This document shows, in pieces, positions 27,414 to 36,951 of a stretch of 64,000 bases of DNA (position 1 is the stretch's first letter; each line of letters opens with the position of its first letter). Source of the DNA: Pandoraea communis (lineage in GTDB: Bacteria; Pseudomonadota; Gammaproteobacteria; Burkholderiales; Burkholderiaceae); NCBI RefSeq assembly GCF_902459745.1, contig NZ_CABPSJ010000009.1:124001-188000 (forward strand). Reading direction: 5' to 3'. The notes under the pieces were generated by a model that saw only the letters and a list, made by a program, of their open reading frames with translations, was not told where the DNA came from and did no database searches. A program made the position numbers and the translations under genes.

Positions 27414-27935
27414 GGAATTTCTCCTGTTGAAAAGCTTGTGGCTCGTTTGTTTCTTGCCCGGAGGGCGCTCGAATAATCGTTCCATTTTCTTTTAATGTCT
27501 TTTGGATTTTGTCAGTAGTATTTGGACTACGATATAACTAAAGTGTGATGAATGAATATATTCGGCTATTTGGGAAAATTCAGTCGGGCGCGAGGTCCGT
27601 GGTGAATGATCTGAAGTGGTTTCGGGATAGTCTGACCTTTGGCGCGCGGCAAAGCGCGAGCGACGCTCGGTGTTACTCACGCGCTAGAAGGCGTGGCCCA
27701 CAACCAGATAGAGGGGAGCTTTCATACGGGGTCACGGACTTCGCTGGCGATGCCTTGAACCCCTGAGCTTCAAGGAAGTGTTCATTTCGCCGGGGCTTGT
27801 ATGGATCGCGAAAATCGGACGTCGCGTCGCCGGGGATGGTTTTTGATTACGTGCGAGACGGGACTCCACCACGTGGATCACGGCGGCGAGCGTGCCGCCA
27901 CCGGTCGTCATGACATCAATGATTTACCTAGCCTG
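27414..27935. other. 522-bp gap: operon promoter region and non-coding DNA
   Basis: The first ~130 bp (27414-27545) are AT-rich and must carry the leftward promoter of the peptide operon; a small inverted repeat GTAGT-6-ACTAC (27515-27530) lies there. The remainder has ordinary GC and short frames on both strands without SD or family resemblance, probably the decayed boundary of the inserted operon. Nothing else is recognised. Confidence 0.45.
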
Positions 27936-28439
27936 TCAATCATCAACCCAGGTCCCTGACGGCCGGTCGAAGTGCTGGCTGCGGGGCGCGAAGACGTCGC
28001 TGGCATCGTCCAGTTCGAGTGTCACGTCGAGCGCACCATCGTTGTCGCGTTTAGCGCTTCCCAACGGATCGTTGCAGCATAGCCACAGCGACACGTCCGA
28101 GGGCATCCCATCGACGCGGAATGACTTGTGCTTGCCGATGAGAAACGGCTGCCCGTCCTTGCCGAATCGTCCGATCAATTGCCCCATCAGCGCGTCGGGG
28201 CCGTGATACGGATACCCGTCATCGCCCGAGACATTGTGCAGATACGTTGCGCCGGAATTCGGCGTGCGCCCGTCGGCGTCGCGGCGTCCGAACTTGCGGT
28301 CGTCCGTACGCGTGCACCATTCGCCCGACGCCCGCAGGATCACTTTCGGTGCAGACTGTGCACCGATCCTGTATCCCGTGTCCTGCCAGCCTTCCGAGGC
28401 GTACACCTTCATGCGCTTGTTGATGCGATCTGTCGTCAT
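27936..28439 (-). CDS. LecA/PA-IL-like lectin-domain protein
   Basis: 167 aa, no signal peptide. The layout resembles the calcium-dependent galactose lectin PA-IL (LecA): an early beta strand with a Trp-Gly turn (VYASEGWQDTGYRIG), YPYHGPDALMGQLIGRFG in place of the LecA Ca-loop region, and CNDPLGSAKRDNDGALDVTLELD matching the D-x-x-x-T/S-x-x-N-N/D calcium and sugar loop. The ATG at 28439 follows GGAG by 6 nt and is preferred over the ATG at 28451. It lies 72 bp downstream of a small HTH gene that may control it. Similarity is moderate and the sugar ligand is unknown. Confidence 0.6.
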   Translation of the reverse strand: MTTDRINKRMKVYASEGWQDTGYRIGAQSAPKVILRASGEWCTRTDDRKFGRRDADGRTPNSGATYLHNVSGDDGYPYHGPDALMGQLIGRFGKDGQPFLIGKHKSFRVDGMPSDVSLWLCCNDPLGSAKRDNDGALDVTLELDDASDVFAPRSQHFDRPSGTWVDD

Positions 28440-28511
28440 GACACGCTCCATCGTTGACGGGGGGCCGAGAACGGATTGGCGGGTGCTGGTGCTTCGTTAC
28501 GCAAAGTGCAG

Positions 28512-29039
28512 TCAGTTCGAGTGTAGACGCACCGCTTCGCTGCCTGAAGCGTAACTGCGGAGTCCCGCCTCCAAACGGCGTTTCGGCGAGACGGCGATGC
28601 CCAACTCCGCATACAACTCGTCGAGGGCCTCGCGCGTGCCGACGAGCAATGCTGTGGTTTGCCCGCTGATGTCGGTGACAACGCTCACGAGCGTTTTTCC
28701 CTGACACGTTTCGCGCGCCGCGACGAACTGCGTCGACGTCAGCGCGGCGAGTGTGGCGAAGCGCTCCGCCTGCACCAGGCCGTTGATCTGGAACACCGGC
28801 TGCGCGGCACCGGTGGCGCGCGGCGCGAGCCGTACGTGAGTGCCGTCGCTGTAGGTCCCGAGCGCCGCGAACAGTTTTTCCCGGCCTTGCGGTCCCAGCG
28901 CACAGTGATCGCCATGTACCCAGCGCGAAATCGTGTTGCCGGTGATGCCGGTCGCGTAAGCGAGCCGGGCCAACGTGATTCCCGAGAGCTTGATGAGCAG
29001 ACGGGCGACGGTGCGGTGACGCTGTTCGATGTCATCCAT
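28512..29039 (-). CDS. XRE/lambda-repressor-like HTH regulator
   Basis: 175 aa. N-terminal HTH: LLIKLSGITLARLAYATGITGNTISRWVHGD, the recognition helix region being GNTISRWVHG. The remaining ~100 residues form a domain I do not recognise (LVSVVTDISGQTTALLVGTREALDELYAELG). The start at 29039 has AGGA upstream; an upstream in-frame extension to 29201 is low complexity. Directly upstream of the lectin gene on the same strand, so an operon or local regulator is likely. Confidence 0.68.
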   Translation of the reverse strand: MDDIEQRHRTVARLLIKLSGITLARLAYATGITGNTISRWVHGDHCALGPQGREKLFAALGTYSDGTHVRLAPRATGAAQPVFQINGLVQAERFATLAALTSTQFVAARETCQGKTLVSVVTDISGQTTALLVGTREALDELYAELGIAVSPKRRLEAGLRSYASGSEAVRLHSN

Positions 29040-29107
29040 AACGGGTGTCCTGTCGTAAGGGCATTCAGGCGACGTGCTTGGCGCGCGGTGACGGAGCGTG
29101 TGCGGAG

Positions 29108-29989
29108 TCAGAACGCCATCGTCACTTCGAGTTGGGTGTCGATCTCTCTGCGAAGCGCGGGCGTGCAAGGCATGAGGGGCCGGCGAACCGTTTCCGGACA
29201 CAGCCCCAGTGAAGCGAGTGCGGCTTTGATCGCCACTGGGTTCGGCTCGGAAAACAGCCGGCGAATGAGCGGCTTCATCCCGTTGAAGAGCGTCGTCGCG
29301 TGGGCCATGTCGCCCTCACGCACGTAGCGGAACAGCTTCAGATAGAGGTCGGGCCGAACGTGAGCCGCCGCCGAGATGCATCCGACGGCGCCCGCTTGCA
29401 GGGCAGGCAGCAACTGCATGTCGTCGCCGCACAGCACGCGCATGGTGACCTGCGACGGCAAATGCAGGAGCGGATGCGCGTCGCATTCCTTGATTGCCGC
29501 GAACGCGTCGTGCGACGCCAGCTCACGGATCGTCTCCACCCCAAGTGTCACCCCGGTGCGCAGCGGCACGTTATAGAGCACGAGCGGTTTGCGCGTGCCC
29601 GCCGCCAGCGTTCGGTAGTGCCAGAGAATGCCCTCCTGCGACGGGCGCAGATAGTACGGCGGAGGCACGAGATATCCGGCAAGCGGCAGGTCTTCGATGT
29701 TGCGAATTTGCTGCGCGGCGTTGGCCGTATCGGCCGCGCCGACACCGGCCACCACCGGCGCATGTCCGTGCGCGAGATGGCAAGCCGTCTCGACGAGCCA
29801 GCGGCGCTCGTCGTCGTCCAGCAATGTGCCTTCGCCCGTCGTGCCGGCCACGACCAGGCCGTTCACTCCCGCAGCAAGGTAGTAGTCGACCAGACGCGCG
29901 AAGGCGTTGCGATCGATCTGAGCGCCATTGGCGCCGGTCATGGGCGTGACGAGTGGAATCCACACGCCTTCGAAGATGGCTGTGTTCAT
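29108..29989 (-). CDS. DapA/N-acetylneuraminate lyase-family aldolase
   Basis: 293-aa TIM-barrel Schiff-base aldolase family: GVWIPLVTPM at the start, GLVVAGTTGEGTLLDDDE (the substrate-carboxylate TTGE motif), the catalytic Tyr in LVLYNVPLRTG, and the Schiff-base Lys in AAIKECDAH. Length matches 4-hydroxy-tetrahydrodipicolinate synthase, but many paralogues act on other 2-oxo acids and no lysine-pathway gene is adjacent. No SD is evident before the ATG at 29989. Gene symbol withheld. Confidence 0.8.
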   Translation of the reverse strand: MNTAIFEGVWIPLVTPMTGANGAQIDRNAFARLVDYYLAAGVNGLVVAGTTGEGTLLDDDERRWLVETACHLAHGHAPVVAGVGAADTANAAQQIRNIEDLPLAGYLVPPPYYLRPSQEGILWHYRTLAAGTRKPLVLYNVPLRTGVTLGVETIRELASHDAFAAIKECDAHPLLHLPSQVTMRVLCGDDMQLLPALQAGAVGCISAAAHVRPDLYLKLFRYVREGDMAHATTLFNGMKPLIRRLFSEPNPVAIKAALASLGLCPETVRRPLMPCTPALRREIDTQLEVTMAF

Positions 29990-30054
29990 ATCAGGGGAGC
30001 AGGGTTGTGCGCAGAGCGAGAGACGCATCGAAGCGACGCCGGAATGTCGGTGGC

Positions 30055-30537
30055 TTAGGCCGCAGCGCGCAGACGCAACGCGCCGAACTCGGCTTCCGGT
30101 AACGATTGCATGACGACGTGCATGGCCCGTGAGGCTTCGATGCGCGGCAACGCAATCGACACCACGGCCGCGGTATCGCGCCGGATCGGACGAATCGTCT
30201 CGACGCGCCATGGCAGCGGCAGACTCATCGCCAACGTGATGGCAAGCGTCGAGACGGCAGCGCGGCTGAGCGTGATGTCGAGCGTTGCGTCGAGGCGAAC
30301 GCGAGGGGTGTGTCGATTGCGTTGCCGCGGTGTTGCGAAAACGTCGGTCGGGGGGAGGGTTTGCGTGCTCGCCGGCGTGGCGGCGATGGCAGTGCCGGTG
30401 GCGGTGGCCGACGCGCGCGCCGCAGGGGCGGGCGTTGTGCCGTAGGCGTGGAAAGCGTCGGCCGGCGTGGCGTTCGCACCAGGAGGTTCGAGTCTGGCGC
30501 GCTGAGCGATGGTAGGCATGGCAACGTGTCGATTCAC
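30055..30537 (-). CDS. Hypothetical small protein, possible ACT-like domain
   Basis: 160 codons from a GTG (or 154 from the ATG at 30519). The first ~75 residues are Ala/Pro/Thr-rich low complexity. The C-terminal ~85 residues alternate as strand-helix-strand-strand-helix-strand (RLDATLDITL; SRAAVSTLAITLAMSL; WRVETIRPIRRD; TAAVVSIALP; EASRAMHVVMQSLPE; FGALRLRA), the beta-alpha-beta-beta-alpha-beta order of ACT and other ferredoxin-like domains. That is a pattern reading, not a homology call. The gene is cut off from edd by a strong terminator. Confidence 0.45.
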   Translation of the reverse strand: MNRHVAMPTIAQRARLEPPGANATPADAFHAYGTTPAPAARASATATGTAIAATPASTQTLPPTDVFATPRQRNRHTPRVRLDATLDITLSRAAVSTLAITLAMSLPLPWRVETIRPIRRDTAAVVSIALPRIEASRAMHVVMQSLPEAEFGALRLRAAA

Positions 30538-30576
30538 GACAAGAGTGACAACGGGGCCAGTCTAGGGAGGCGCAGA

Positions 30577-30605
30577 TAAAAACGGCGTCAAGATTTTGAC
30601 GCCGT
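30577..30605 (-). terminator. Intrinsic terminator of edd
   Basis: Perfect 10-bp stem ACGGCGTCAA / TTGACGCCGT with a 4-nt loop, followed on the minus strand by a run of five T. It lies 40 bp after the edd stop codon. Confidence 0.88.
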
Positions 30606-30644
30606 ACAGACAAGGGGCAGAGGTGCGTGCGGCGGCGCTACGCC

Positions 30645-32492
30645 TCAGCGCTGCGACGGATATTGCGCGTCGTTAAACAGCACGCATGCGCCGTGCGGTG
30701 CGGTGCCGACATTGTCGCGGAAGAGCCGGAACACATTGCGCCACGGGTCGAATGGCCGTTGCGGCATGGGCTCCGGCGTGCGAGCGGCGAGCGTGGCGTC
30801 GTCGACTTCGCAATGCAGCAGGTTCTTTTCACAGTCGATGGTGATGATGTCGCCGTCCTGCACGCGTGCGAGCATGCCGCCTTGCTCCGCTTCGGGCGAG
30901 AGATGGATGGCCGCCGGCACTTTGCCCGATGCTCCCGACATTCGCCCGTCAGTCACAAGCGCCACATGGTGGCCTTCGTCCTGAAGCAGACCGAGCATCG
31001 GCATGAGCTTGTGCAACTCGGGCATACCGTTCGCGCGCGGCCCCTGGAAGCGCACCACGACGATGACGTCGCGCGTCAATTCGCCCGCCTTGAACGCGGC
31101 CTGTGCCGATTCCTGATCGGAGAACACGCGCGCCGGGGCGCGCACCGTCTGATGTTCCGGTTTGACGGCAGACGACTTGATGACCGCGCGTCCCAGATTG
31201 CCCTCGAGCATGCGCAACCCGCCTTCGCGGGCGAAGGGCCGGGATGCCGGACGCACGATGGTCTCGTCGAGGCTGTCGCTGGGGGCGTCGTGCCACGAGA
31301 GCACGTCGTCGTGCAGAAGCGCTTCCTGCGTATACGCGCGCAGACCGTGTCCCATGACCGTGGTCACGTCGTTGTGCAGGAAGCCGGCGTCGAGCAGTTC
31401 GCGAATGAGGAAATTCAGGCCGCCAGCGGCGTGGAACTGATTCACATCGGCCTTGCCGCTCGGATAGACATGAGCGAGCAACGGCGTGACGTCCGACAAA
31501 TCGGCGAAGTCCTGCCAGTCGAGCAGAATGCCGCCCGCATGGGCCATGGCGACAAGGTGCAGCGTATGGTTGGTCGAACCGCCCGTGGCGAGCAAACCGA
31601 CAACGCCGTTGATGAACGCGCGTTCATCGAGAATGTGAGACGTATTGATGCCCGACTTCGCCAGCGCCACGGCGCGTGCGGTCGCCGCTTGTGTGAGCGC
31701 ATGACGCAGCGGCGTGTGCGGATTGACGAACGACGCGCCCGGCAGATGCAGCCCCATGAACTCCATGAGCATCTGATTGCTGTTGGCCGTGCCGTAGAAC
31801 GTGCAGGTGCCTTCCGTGTGATACGCGGCCAGTTCGGCGTCGAGCAGCGCCGCGCGCGTGATGCGGCCGGCGGCGTATTCCTGCCGGATGCGCGACTTCT
31901 CGTCGTTGGGCAACCCCGAGGGCATCGGGCCGGCCGGGGCGAACACGGCGGGCAAATGACCGAACGCCTGCGCGGCGATCACGAGCCCCGGCACGATCTT
32001 GTCACACACACCGAGGAACATCGCGGCATCGAACATCTGGTGCGAGAGCGCAATGACCGAGGCCATGGCGATCACGTCGCGCGAGAACAGCGAGAGCTCC
32101 ATCCCGGCGTACCCCTGCGTCACGCCATCGCACATCGCGGGCACGCCGCCGGCCACCTGCGCGCTCGCGCCGTGGGCCCGTGCAGCGGACTTGATGATGT
32201 CGGGGAACTCGGCGAACGGTGCATGCGCCGAAAGCATATCGTTGTAAGCGGTGACGATGCCGATGTTGGGTGTGCGCTCGGCGCGGATCTTGAGACGGTC
32301 GTCGGCGGGGGCGGCTGCCAGCGCGTGCGCGAGGTTGGCACACCCCAGCGTCTCGCGCCCGGGTTGCCCCTGCGTGGCGCGGGCGACGCCTTCCAGATAA
32401 GCCTGACGAGACGACCGGCTGCGCTCGATGAGGCGCTCGGTCACGCGTTCTACCACCGGATGCAGCGACACGTTGTGCGAAGACTGAGTCAT
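30645..32492 (-). CDS. edd: Phosphogluconate dehydratase (Entner-Doudoroff)
   Basis: 615 aa, IlvD/Edd family. It dehydrates 6-phosphogluconate to 2-keto-3-deoxy-6-phosphogluconate using a 4Fe-4S cluster. Visible: RTPNIGIVTAYNDMLSAHAPF, the cluster cysteines in VPAMCDGVTQG and FLGVCDKIVPG, GTCTFYGTANSNQM (third Cys), LATGGSTNHTLHL and the C-terminal VTDGRMSGASGKVPAAIH. The start at 32492 gives the standard N-terminus. Divergent from zwf with a HexR operator in the 259-bp gap. No eda gene is in this cluster. Confidence 0.95.
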   Translation of the reverse strand: MTQSSHNVSLHPVVERVTERLIERSRSSRQAYLEGVARATQGQPGRETLGCANLAHALAAAPADDRLKIRAERTPNIGIVTAYNDMLSAHAPFAEFPDIIKSAARAHGASAQVAGGVPAMCDGVTQGYAGMELSLFSRDVIAMASVIALSHQMFDAAMFLGVCDKIVPGLVIAAQAFGHLPAVFAPAGPMPSGLPNDEKSRIRQEYAAGRITRAALLDAELAAYHTEGTCTFYGTANSNQMLMEFMGLHLPGASFVNPHTPLRHALTQAATARAVALAKSGINTSHILDERAFINGVVGLLATGGSTNHTLHLVAMAHAGGILLDWQDFADLSDVTPLLAHVYPSGKADVNQFHAAGGLNFLIRELLDAGFLHNDVTTVMGHGLRAYTQEALLHDDVLSWHDAPSDSLDETIVRPASRPFAREGGLRMLEGNLGRAVIKSSAVKPEHQTVRAPARVFSDQESAQAAFKAGELTRDVIVVVRFQGPRANGMPELHKLMPMLGLLQDEGHHVALVTDGRMSGASGKVPAAIHLSPEAEQGGMLARVQDGDIITIDCEKNLLHCEVDDATLAARTPEPMPQRPFDPWRNVFRLFRDNVGTAPHGACVLFNDAQYPSQR

Positions 32493-32648
32493 GGTGATTC
32501 CGTGACGTTGTGGGGCGTCCGATGCGGGGCGGCGCAACCGGCGCGTTAGACGCCTGCGACACCGTTCGCATGCCGGCTCGACGTGATGCCCTGTCCTAAA
32601 TCATCGGCGGATGATGTAGTCAAAGCACGAGATTTTGTTGATTCGAAG

Positions 32649-32663
32649 TGTAGTTAAACTACA
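32649..32663. promoter_or_regulatory. HexR operator
   Basis: TGTAGTTAAACTACA matches the known HexR consensus TGTARTWWWAYTACA at all positions and is an almost perfect palindrome. It lies between the divergent edd and zwf genes, 88 bp before zwf. A weaker partial copy (TGTAGT then CAAAGCACG) is at 32615-32629, nearer edd. The regulator is encoded in the same cluster, as the C-terminal half of glk-hexR. HexR releases DNA on binding KDPG. Confidence 0.85.
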
Positions 32664-32751
32664 ATGCAGTGTCAAAGTTGCGCTTCTTCAGTGACATCCG
32701 ACCGTCTGCCAAGTTCGGTCGTCGTCAGGTCGCACGGAGTCCACGCTCGCT

Positions 32752-34227
32752 ATGAACACGCCTTCACCCTATACCTTTGTGTTGTTCGGCGCCACCGGCG
32801 ATTTGTCGCTGCGCAAAGTGCTGCCGGCACTATTCCGGGCGTTCCGCACGGGCCAGTTGGGCTCGGACGCCGCCACCGATACCGGCCACATTCTGGCCAT
32901 TTCCCGCAAGCCGATGGATGCCGCTTCGTACCGTGCGTGGTGTGAGGCGCATGTGCGCGAGCACATCAAGGCCGACGTGTGGGACGAGGACGCCTGGAAG
33001 CGCTTTCTCGCCACCATCGACTATATGCCGCTCGATCTCGGCCGCGAGGAGAAGTTCGGTGCGCTGGCCGAGCGTCTGACACAGCGCAGGGGCGTGCGCA
33101 TCTTCTATCTGGCGACCGGTCCCTCGTTATTCATCCCTATTTGCGAAGGGCTGCGTAGCGCCGGGCTCAACGAAAACGGCCGCATCGTGCTGGAGAAACC
33201 GCTGGGGCATGACCTGGCCTCGTCGGTGGCGATCAACGACGCCGTGGGCGCCATCTTCCGTGAAGACCAGATCTATCGTATCGACCACTACCTTGGGAAA
33301 GAGGCCGTGCAGAACCTGCTGGCGCTGCGCTTCGGCAATGCCATCTTCGAGCCCTTGTGGCGGCGCGAGTTGATCGAGAGCATTCAGATCACGATTGCCG
33401 AGGCCATCGGTGTCGAGGGGCGCGGTGAGTTCTACGAACAGACCGGCGCGCTGCGCGATATGGTGCAGAACCACTTGCTGCAACTGCTGGCCATCGTGGC
33501 GATGGAGCCGCCGCTGTCGATGGATGCCGACGCCGTGCGTGACGAGAAGCTGCGCGTATTGCGTTCGCTGCGCCCGCTTAACGACGAAACGGTCGCCCGC
33601 AATGTGGTGCGCGGCCAGTACGGTGGCGGTGCCATCGACAAGTCTGCGGTGCCGGCCTATGCCGACGAGCCGGGGGTGCCGGCCGACAGCCAGACCGAGA
33701 CGTTTGTCGCCCTGAAAGCCGAGATCGACAACTGGCGCTGGGCGGGCGTGCCGTTCTTCCTGCGCACCGGCAAGCGACTCGGCGAGCGCGTGGCCGAGAT
33801 CGTCGTCAACTATCGCGCGACGCCGTATCCGCTGTTGGGCGAGGCCACGGCGCACCCTGGCGCCAATCGTCTCGTGATCCGCCTTCAGCCGAACGAATCC
33901 ATCCGCCTTTACTGTCTGGCGAAGCAACCGGGCGAGGGGATGAATCTGCAATCGGTCCACCTCGATCTGGCGTTCGACCAGTTCTTCAAGGGACACAGGA
34001 TGGATGCCTACGAGCGTTTGCTGCTCGACGTCATCAACGGCCGTCTTGCGCTCTTCGTCCGGCGAGACGAGCAGGAGCAGGCGTGGCGCTGGGTCGCGCC
34101 GATCCAGGCATATTGGTCGCGTCAGCACAAGGGGCCGAAGCGCTACGCCGCCGGAACGTGGGGGCCGCCGGCCGCGAGTGCGCTACTGGCGCAGTACGGC
34201 GCGAGCTGGGTCGAGGAAGATATTTGA
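32752..34227 (+). CDS. zwf: Glucose-6-phosphate 1-dehydrogenase
   Basis: 491 aa. NAD(P) fingerprint FGATGDLSLRKVLPAL at the N-terminus, the substrate and catalytic motif RIDHYLGKEAVQN, and PFFLRTGKRLGERVAEIVV. It oxidises glucose 6-phosphate to 6-phosphoglucono-lactone, feeding Edd or the pentose route. First gene of the rightward zwf-pgl-glk/hexR run, under the HexR operator. Size is typical. Confidence 0.96.
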   Translation: MNTPSPYTFVLFGATGDLSLRKVLPALFRAFRTGQLGSDAATDTGHILAISRKPMDAASYRAWCEAHVREHIKADVWDEDAWKRFLATIDYMPLDLGREEKFGALAERLTQRRGVRIFYLATGPSLFIPICEGLRSAGLNENGRIVLEKPLGHDLASSVAINDAVGAIFREDQIYRIDHYLGKEAVQNLLALRFGNAIFEPLWRRELIESIQITIAEAIGVEGRGEFYEQTGALRDMVQNHLLQLLAIVAMEPPLSMDADAVRDEKLRVLRSLRPLNDETVARNVVRGQYGGGAIDKSAVPAYADEPGVPADSQTETFVALKAEIDNWRWAGVPFFLRTGKRLGERVAEIVVNYRATPYPLLGEATAHPGANRLVIRLQPNESIRLYCLAKQPGEGMNLQSVHLDLAFDQFFKGHRMDAYERLLLDVINGRLALFVRRDEQEQAWRWVAPIQAYWSRQHKGPKRYAAGTWGPPAASALLAQYGASWVEEDI

Positions 34228-34303
34228 GACGGATCGCCGGGCGGGGCACGGTCATCGTTCGGCGCGGCCAGTCCGCAGCCAAGGACACCGGAGGCAGACA
34301 CAC

Positions 34304-34981
34304 ATGATTCACTGGCGCATATTCCCTACACGTGAAGCCCAGGCGCTGGCTCTGGCCAATGCCGTTGCCGCACGGCTCGACGAAGCGCTGACCATTCGTC
34401 CGCGCGCGCTGTTGGCCGTGTCGGGCGGCACAAGTCCCAAGGCATTTCTCTCGCAATTGGCGCGGTTGCCCGTGGCGTGGAGAGACATTGCCATCACCCT
34501 CGTCGACGACCGCTGGGTGCCGCCTGTGCATGCCGATAGCAATGCGCGTCTGGTCGCCGAGACACTGCTGCCCGGCGTAACGGGCGCGCAATGGTTGCCG
34601 CTTGTCGACACGGCGACCGATGCCGCGCTGCAAGTGCAAACCCTCAACGACACCTGGACGCATGGCGTGCCGCAAGTGTGCGTGCTCGGCATGGGCGAGG
34701 ACGGGCATACGGCATCGCTTTTCGCCGACGCACCGCAATGGCGCGAGGCGATTACCACTCACCGCAAGTTCGTCCTCGTACAGCCGCAGCACGCGCCGCA
34801 TCTGCGCGTGTCGTGGTCGCTCACGGCACTGGCGGCTTGCGAGCGCCTCATTCTGCAGATTCAGGGCGCCGCCAAACGCGAAGTGCTGGAAGCCGCGCAA
34901 ACCGAGGAACAGGACAACGCCATCTCCCGGCTGATTCACAGAGAAGGAGTCAAGATCGATGTCTTCTGGAGTGAGGAATAA
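34304..34981 (+). CDS. pgl: 6-phosphogluconolactonase
   Basis: 225 aa, DevB/SOL type. Marks: [32 protein letters not shown] and [15 protein letters not shown]. It hydrolyses the lactone made by Zwf. GGAGG lies 10 nt before the ATG. Its 3' end overlaps the 5' end of the glk-hexR frame by 23 nt if the first ATG there is used. Confidence 0.94.
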   Translation: MIHWRIFPTREAQALALANAVAARLDEALTIRPRALLAVSGGTSPKAFLSQLARLPVAWRDIAITLVDDRWVPPVHADSNARLVAETLLPGVTGAQWLPLVDTATDAALQVQTLNDTWTHGVPQVCVLGMGEDGHTASLFADAPQWREAITTHRKFVLVQPQHAPHLRVSWSLTALAACERLILQIQGAAKREVLEAAQTEEQDNAISRLIHREGVKIDVFWSEE

Positions 34982-36839
34982 TTCGCCGCACATGAGCGGT
35001 CCGCGACTGCTGGCCGACATCGGCGGCACCAACGCCCGTTTCGCACTGGAAATTGCACCCGGCGATCTCGTCGAGATCCGGGACTATGCCTGCGACGACT
35101 ATCCCGGTGTTCCCGAAGTCATCCGCGCCTATCTCGACGAGGCCGATCATGCCGAGCCGGTGCTGCACGCGGCGATTGCCATCGCCAATCCCATCGAAGG
35201 CGATGAGATTCGCATGACAAATCGCGACTGGCACTTCTCGATCGAGGCGACGCGCCGCGTGCTGGGCTTCGAGACATTGCTGGTCGTCAACGATTTCACT
35301 GCGCTCGCCATGGCGCTGCCTTACCTGTCGGATACGCAGAAGCGGCAGGTGGGCGCGGGCGAGCCGCAGCCCAACGGCGTCATTGGCCTGCTCGGCCCGG
35401 GGACTGGCGTTGGCGTGTCCGGCCTTATTCCGGCGGGCGATCGCTGGATTGCGCTCGGCAGTGAGGGCGGCCACACGACCTTCGCCCCGGCGGACGAGCG
35501 CGAAATCGATGTGTTGCGCTATGCATGGCAGCACTTCCCGCATGTCTCGTTCGAACGGCTGGTTGCCGGGCCCGGCATGGCGCTGGTCTATCAGGCGTTG
35601 GCCCGGCGTGAAGGGCGTGAAGGGCGTGAAGTGGAGCCGCTGGAGACACCCGCCATCGTGAAGCTCGCGCAAGGAGGCGATGCGCTCGCGCGTGAGACGG
35701 TCGACTGCTTCTGTGCGATGCTCGGCACGCTCGCAGGCAACGTCGCCGTTACGTTAGGCGCGGTTGGCGGCGTGTATCTGGGCGGCGGCGTGATCCCGAA
35801 GCTCGGCACGCTGTTCGAGAACTCGCCGTTTCGCCAGCGCTTCGAGGCGAAGGGCCGTTTCGAAGGCTATTTGAAGAAGATTCCGACGTACGTCATTACG
35901 GCCGATCACCCGGCGTTTCTCGGCACTTCCGCCATGCTTGCCGAGCAACTCGGCACGCATGCGGCGGGGGCGGGTGGATTGATCGACCGTCTGCATCGGT
36001 TGCGCGACCGGCTGAGTCCAGCCGAACAGCGTGTCGCGGAACTCACGCTCAGGCAGCCGCGCGCATTGCTCGCGGAGCCGGTATCGGAAATCGCCCGTCT
36101 GGCACGAGTGAGTCAGCCCACCGTCATCCGCTTTTGCCGCAAGCTCGGCTGCCAGGGTCTGTCTGACTTCAAGCTCAAACTCGCGAGTGCGTTGACCGGC
36201 ACGCTGCCGGTGCGTCACGGACAGGTGCATGTGGGCGACTCGGCGGCGGAGTTCAGTGCAAAGGTGCTCGACAACACCGTGTCGTCGATTCTCCAGATGC
36301 GCGAGCATCTGGACGCACGCACGGTCGAGGCGGCCGTCACGCTGCTCGACGGCGCGCACCGCATCGAGTTCTATGGGCTCGGCAATTCCGGCGTGATTGC
36401 GCAGGACGCCCACTACAAGTTCTTCCGTTTCGGCATGCCGACCATCGCTTATGGCGATCCGTATCTGTTGCAGGCGTCGGCGGGGTTGCTCGGAGACGGT
36501 GACGTGGTGGTCGCGATTTCCGCATCGGGGCGCTCGGCGGACCTGAACCGTGCCGTCGACATCGCCGTGGCACGCGGCGCGAAGGTGATTGCGCTCACCG
36601 CGCGCAACTCGCCGCTCGCGCGCAAGGCGACACTTGTCCTGCCAAACGACCACGTCGAGACGATGGGGGCGCATGTGACGATGATCGCGCGGATTCTGCA
36701 TCTCGCGGCCATCGACGTGCTGGCGGTCGGCGTTGCGATACGCCGCGCCGGGCCGGGGGCGGAGACGGCGGGCGAGGGCGCGCTCGACTGGCTGAGGCAT
36801 GGCAGCGCTCAGGATTCGGACACGCCGGCGGTTGCCTGA
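34959..36839 (+). CDS. glk: Glucokinase fused to HexR-type (RpiR) regulator
   Basis: 626 aa in two parts. Residues ~12-335 are a bacterial glucokinase ([14 protein letters not shown] phosphate loop, [40 protein letters not shown]). From ~340 it is an RpiR-family regulator: HTH ([26 protein letters not shown]) and a C-terminal SIS sugar-phosphate domain ([46 protein letters not shown]). One protein therefore phosphorylates glucose and represses the genes that use the product; such fusions are known in Burkholderia. The ATG at 34959 or the one at 34992 may be used. A 9-nt triplicate repeat lies inside the kinase part. Confidence 0.93.
   Translation: MSSGVRNNSPHMSGPRLLADIGGTNARFALEIAPGDLVEIRDYACDDYPGVPEVIRAYLDEADHAEPVLHAAIAIANPIEGDEIRMTNRDWHFSIEATRRVLGFETLLVVNDFTALAMALPYLSDTQKRQVGAGEPQPNGVIGLLGPGTGVGVSGLIPAGDRWIALGSEGGHTTFAPADEREIDVLRYAWQHFPHVSFERLVAGPGMALVYQALARREGREGREVEPLETPAIVKLAQGGDALARETVDCFCAMLGTLAGNVAVTLGAVGGVYLGGGVIPKLGTLFENSPFRQRFEAKGRFEGYLKKIPTYVITADHPAFLGTSAMLAEQLGTHAAGAGGLIDRLHRLRDRLSPAEQRVAELTLRQPRALLAEPVSEIARLARVSQPTVIRFCRKLGCQGLSDFKLKLASALTGTLPVRHGQVHVGDSAAEFSAKVLDNTVSSILQMREHLDARTVEAAVTLLDGAHRIEFYGLGNSGVIAQDAHYKFFRFGMPTIAYGDPYLLQASAGLLGDGDVVVAISASGRSADLNRAVDIAVARGAKVIALTARNSPLARKATLVLPNDHVETMGAHVTMIARILHLAAIDVLAVGVAIRRAGPGAETAGEGALDWLRHGSAQDSDTPAVA
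35605..35631 (+). repeat. Three tandem copies of a 9-nt unit in glk-hexR
   Basis: GGCGTGAAG repeated three times without error; it encodes (G/R-)R-E-G units near residue 220 of the glucokinase part. Gain or loss of a copy would keep the frame. Confidence 0.9.
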
Positions 36840-36951
36840 ACGCCGTTCGGGTTTCGGGCGATCCAGGCGGCAAATCGAATGGCCACGGCGGACACCGTGG
36901 CCATTCGTGCATGAAGCGGCTTGCGAAACACCGTACCGCAGCCTTGGCGGC

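Noticed and set aside
27492-27766. Two short frames (62 and 73 codons) upstream of the peptide operon
   Set aside because: They overlap on opposite strands, have no SD and contain low-quality Arg/Ser-rich sequence.
29300-30058. Rightward 252-codon frame opposite the DapA-family gene
   Set aside because: The minus-strand gene has clear TTGE, Tyr and Lys catalytic motifs; the opposite frame has none.
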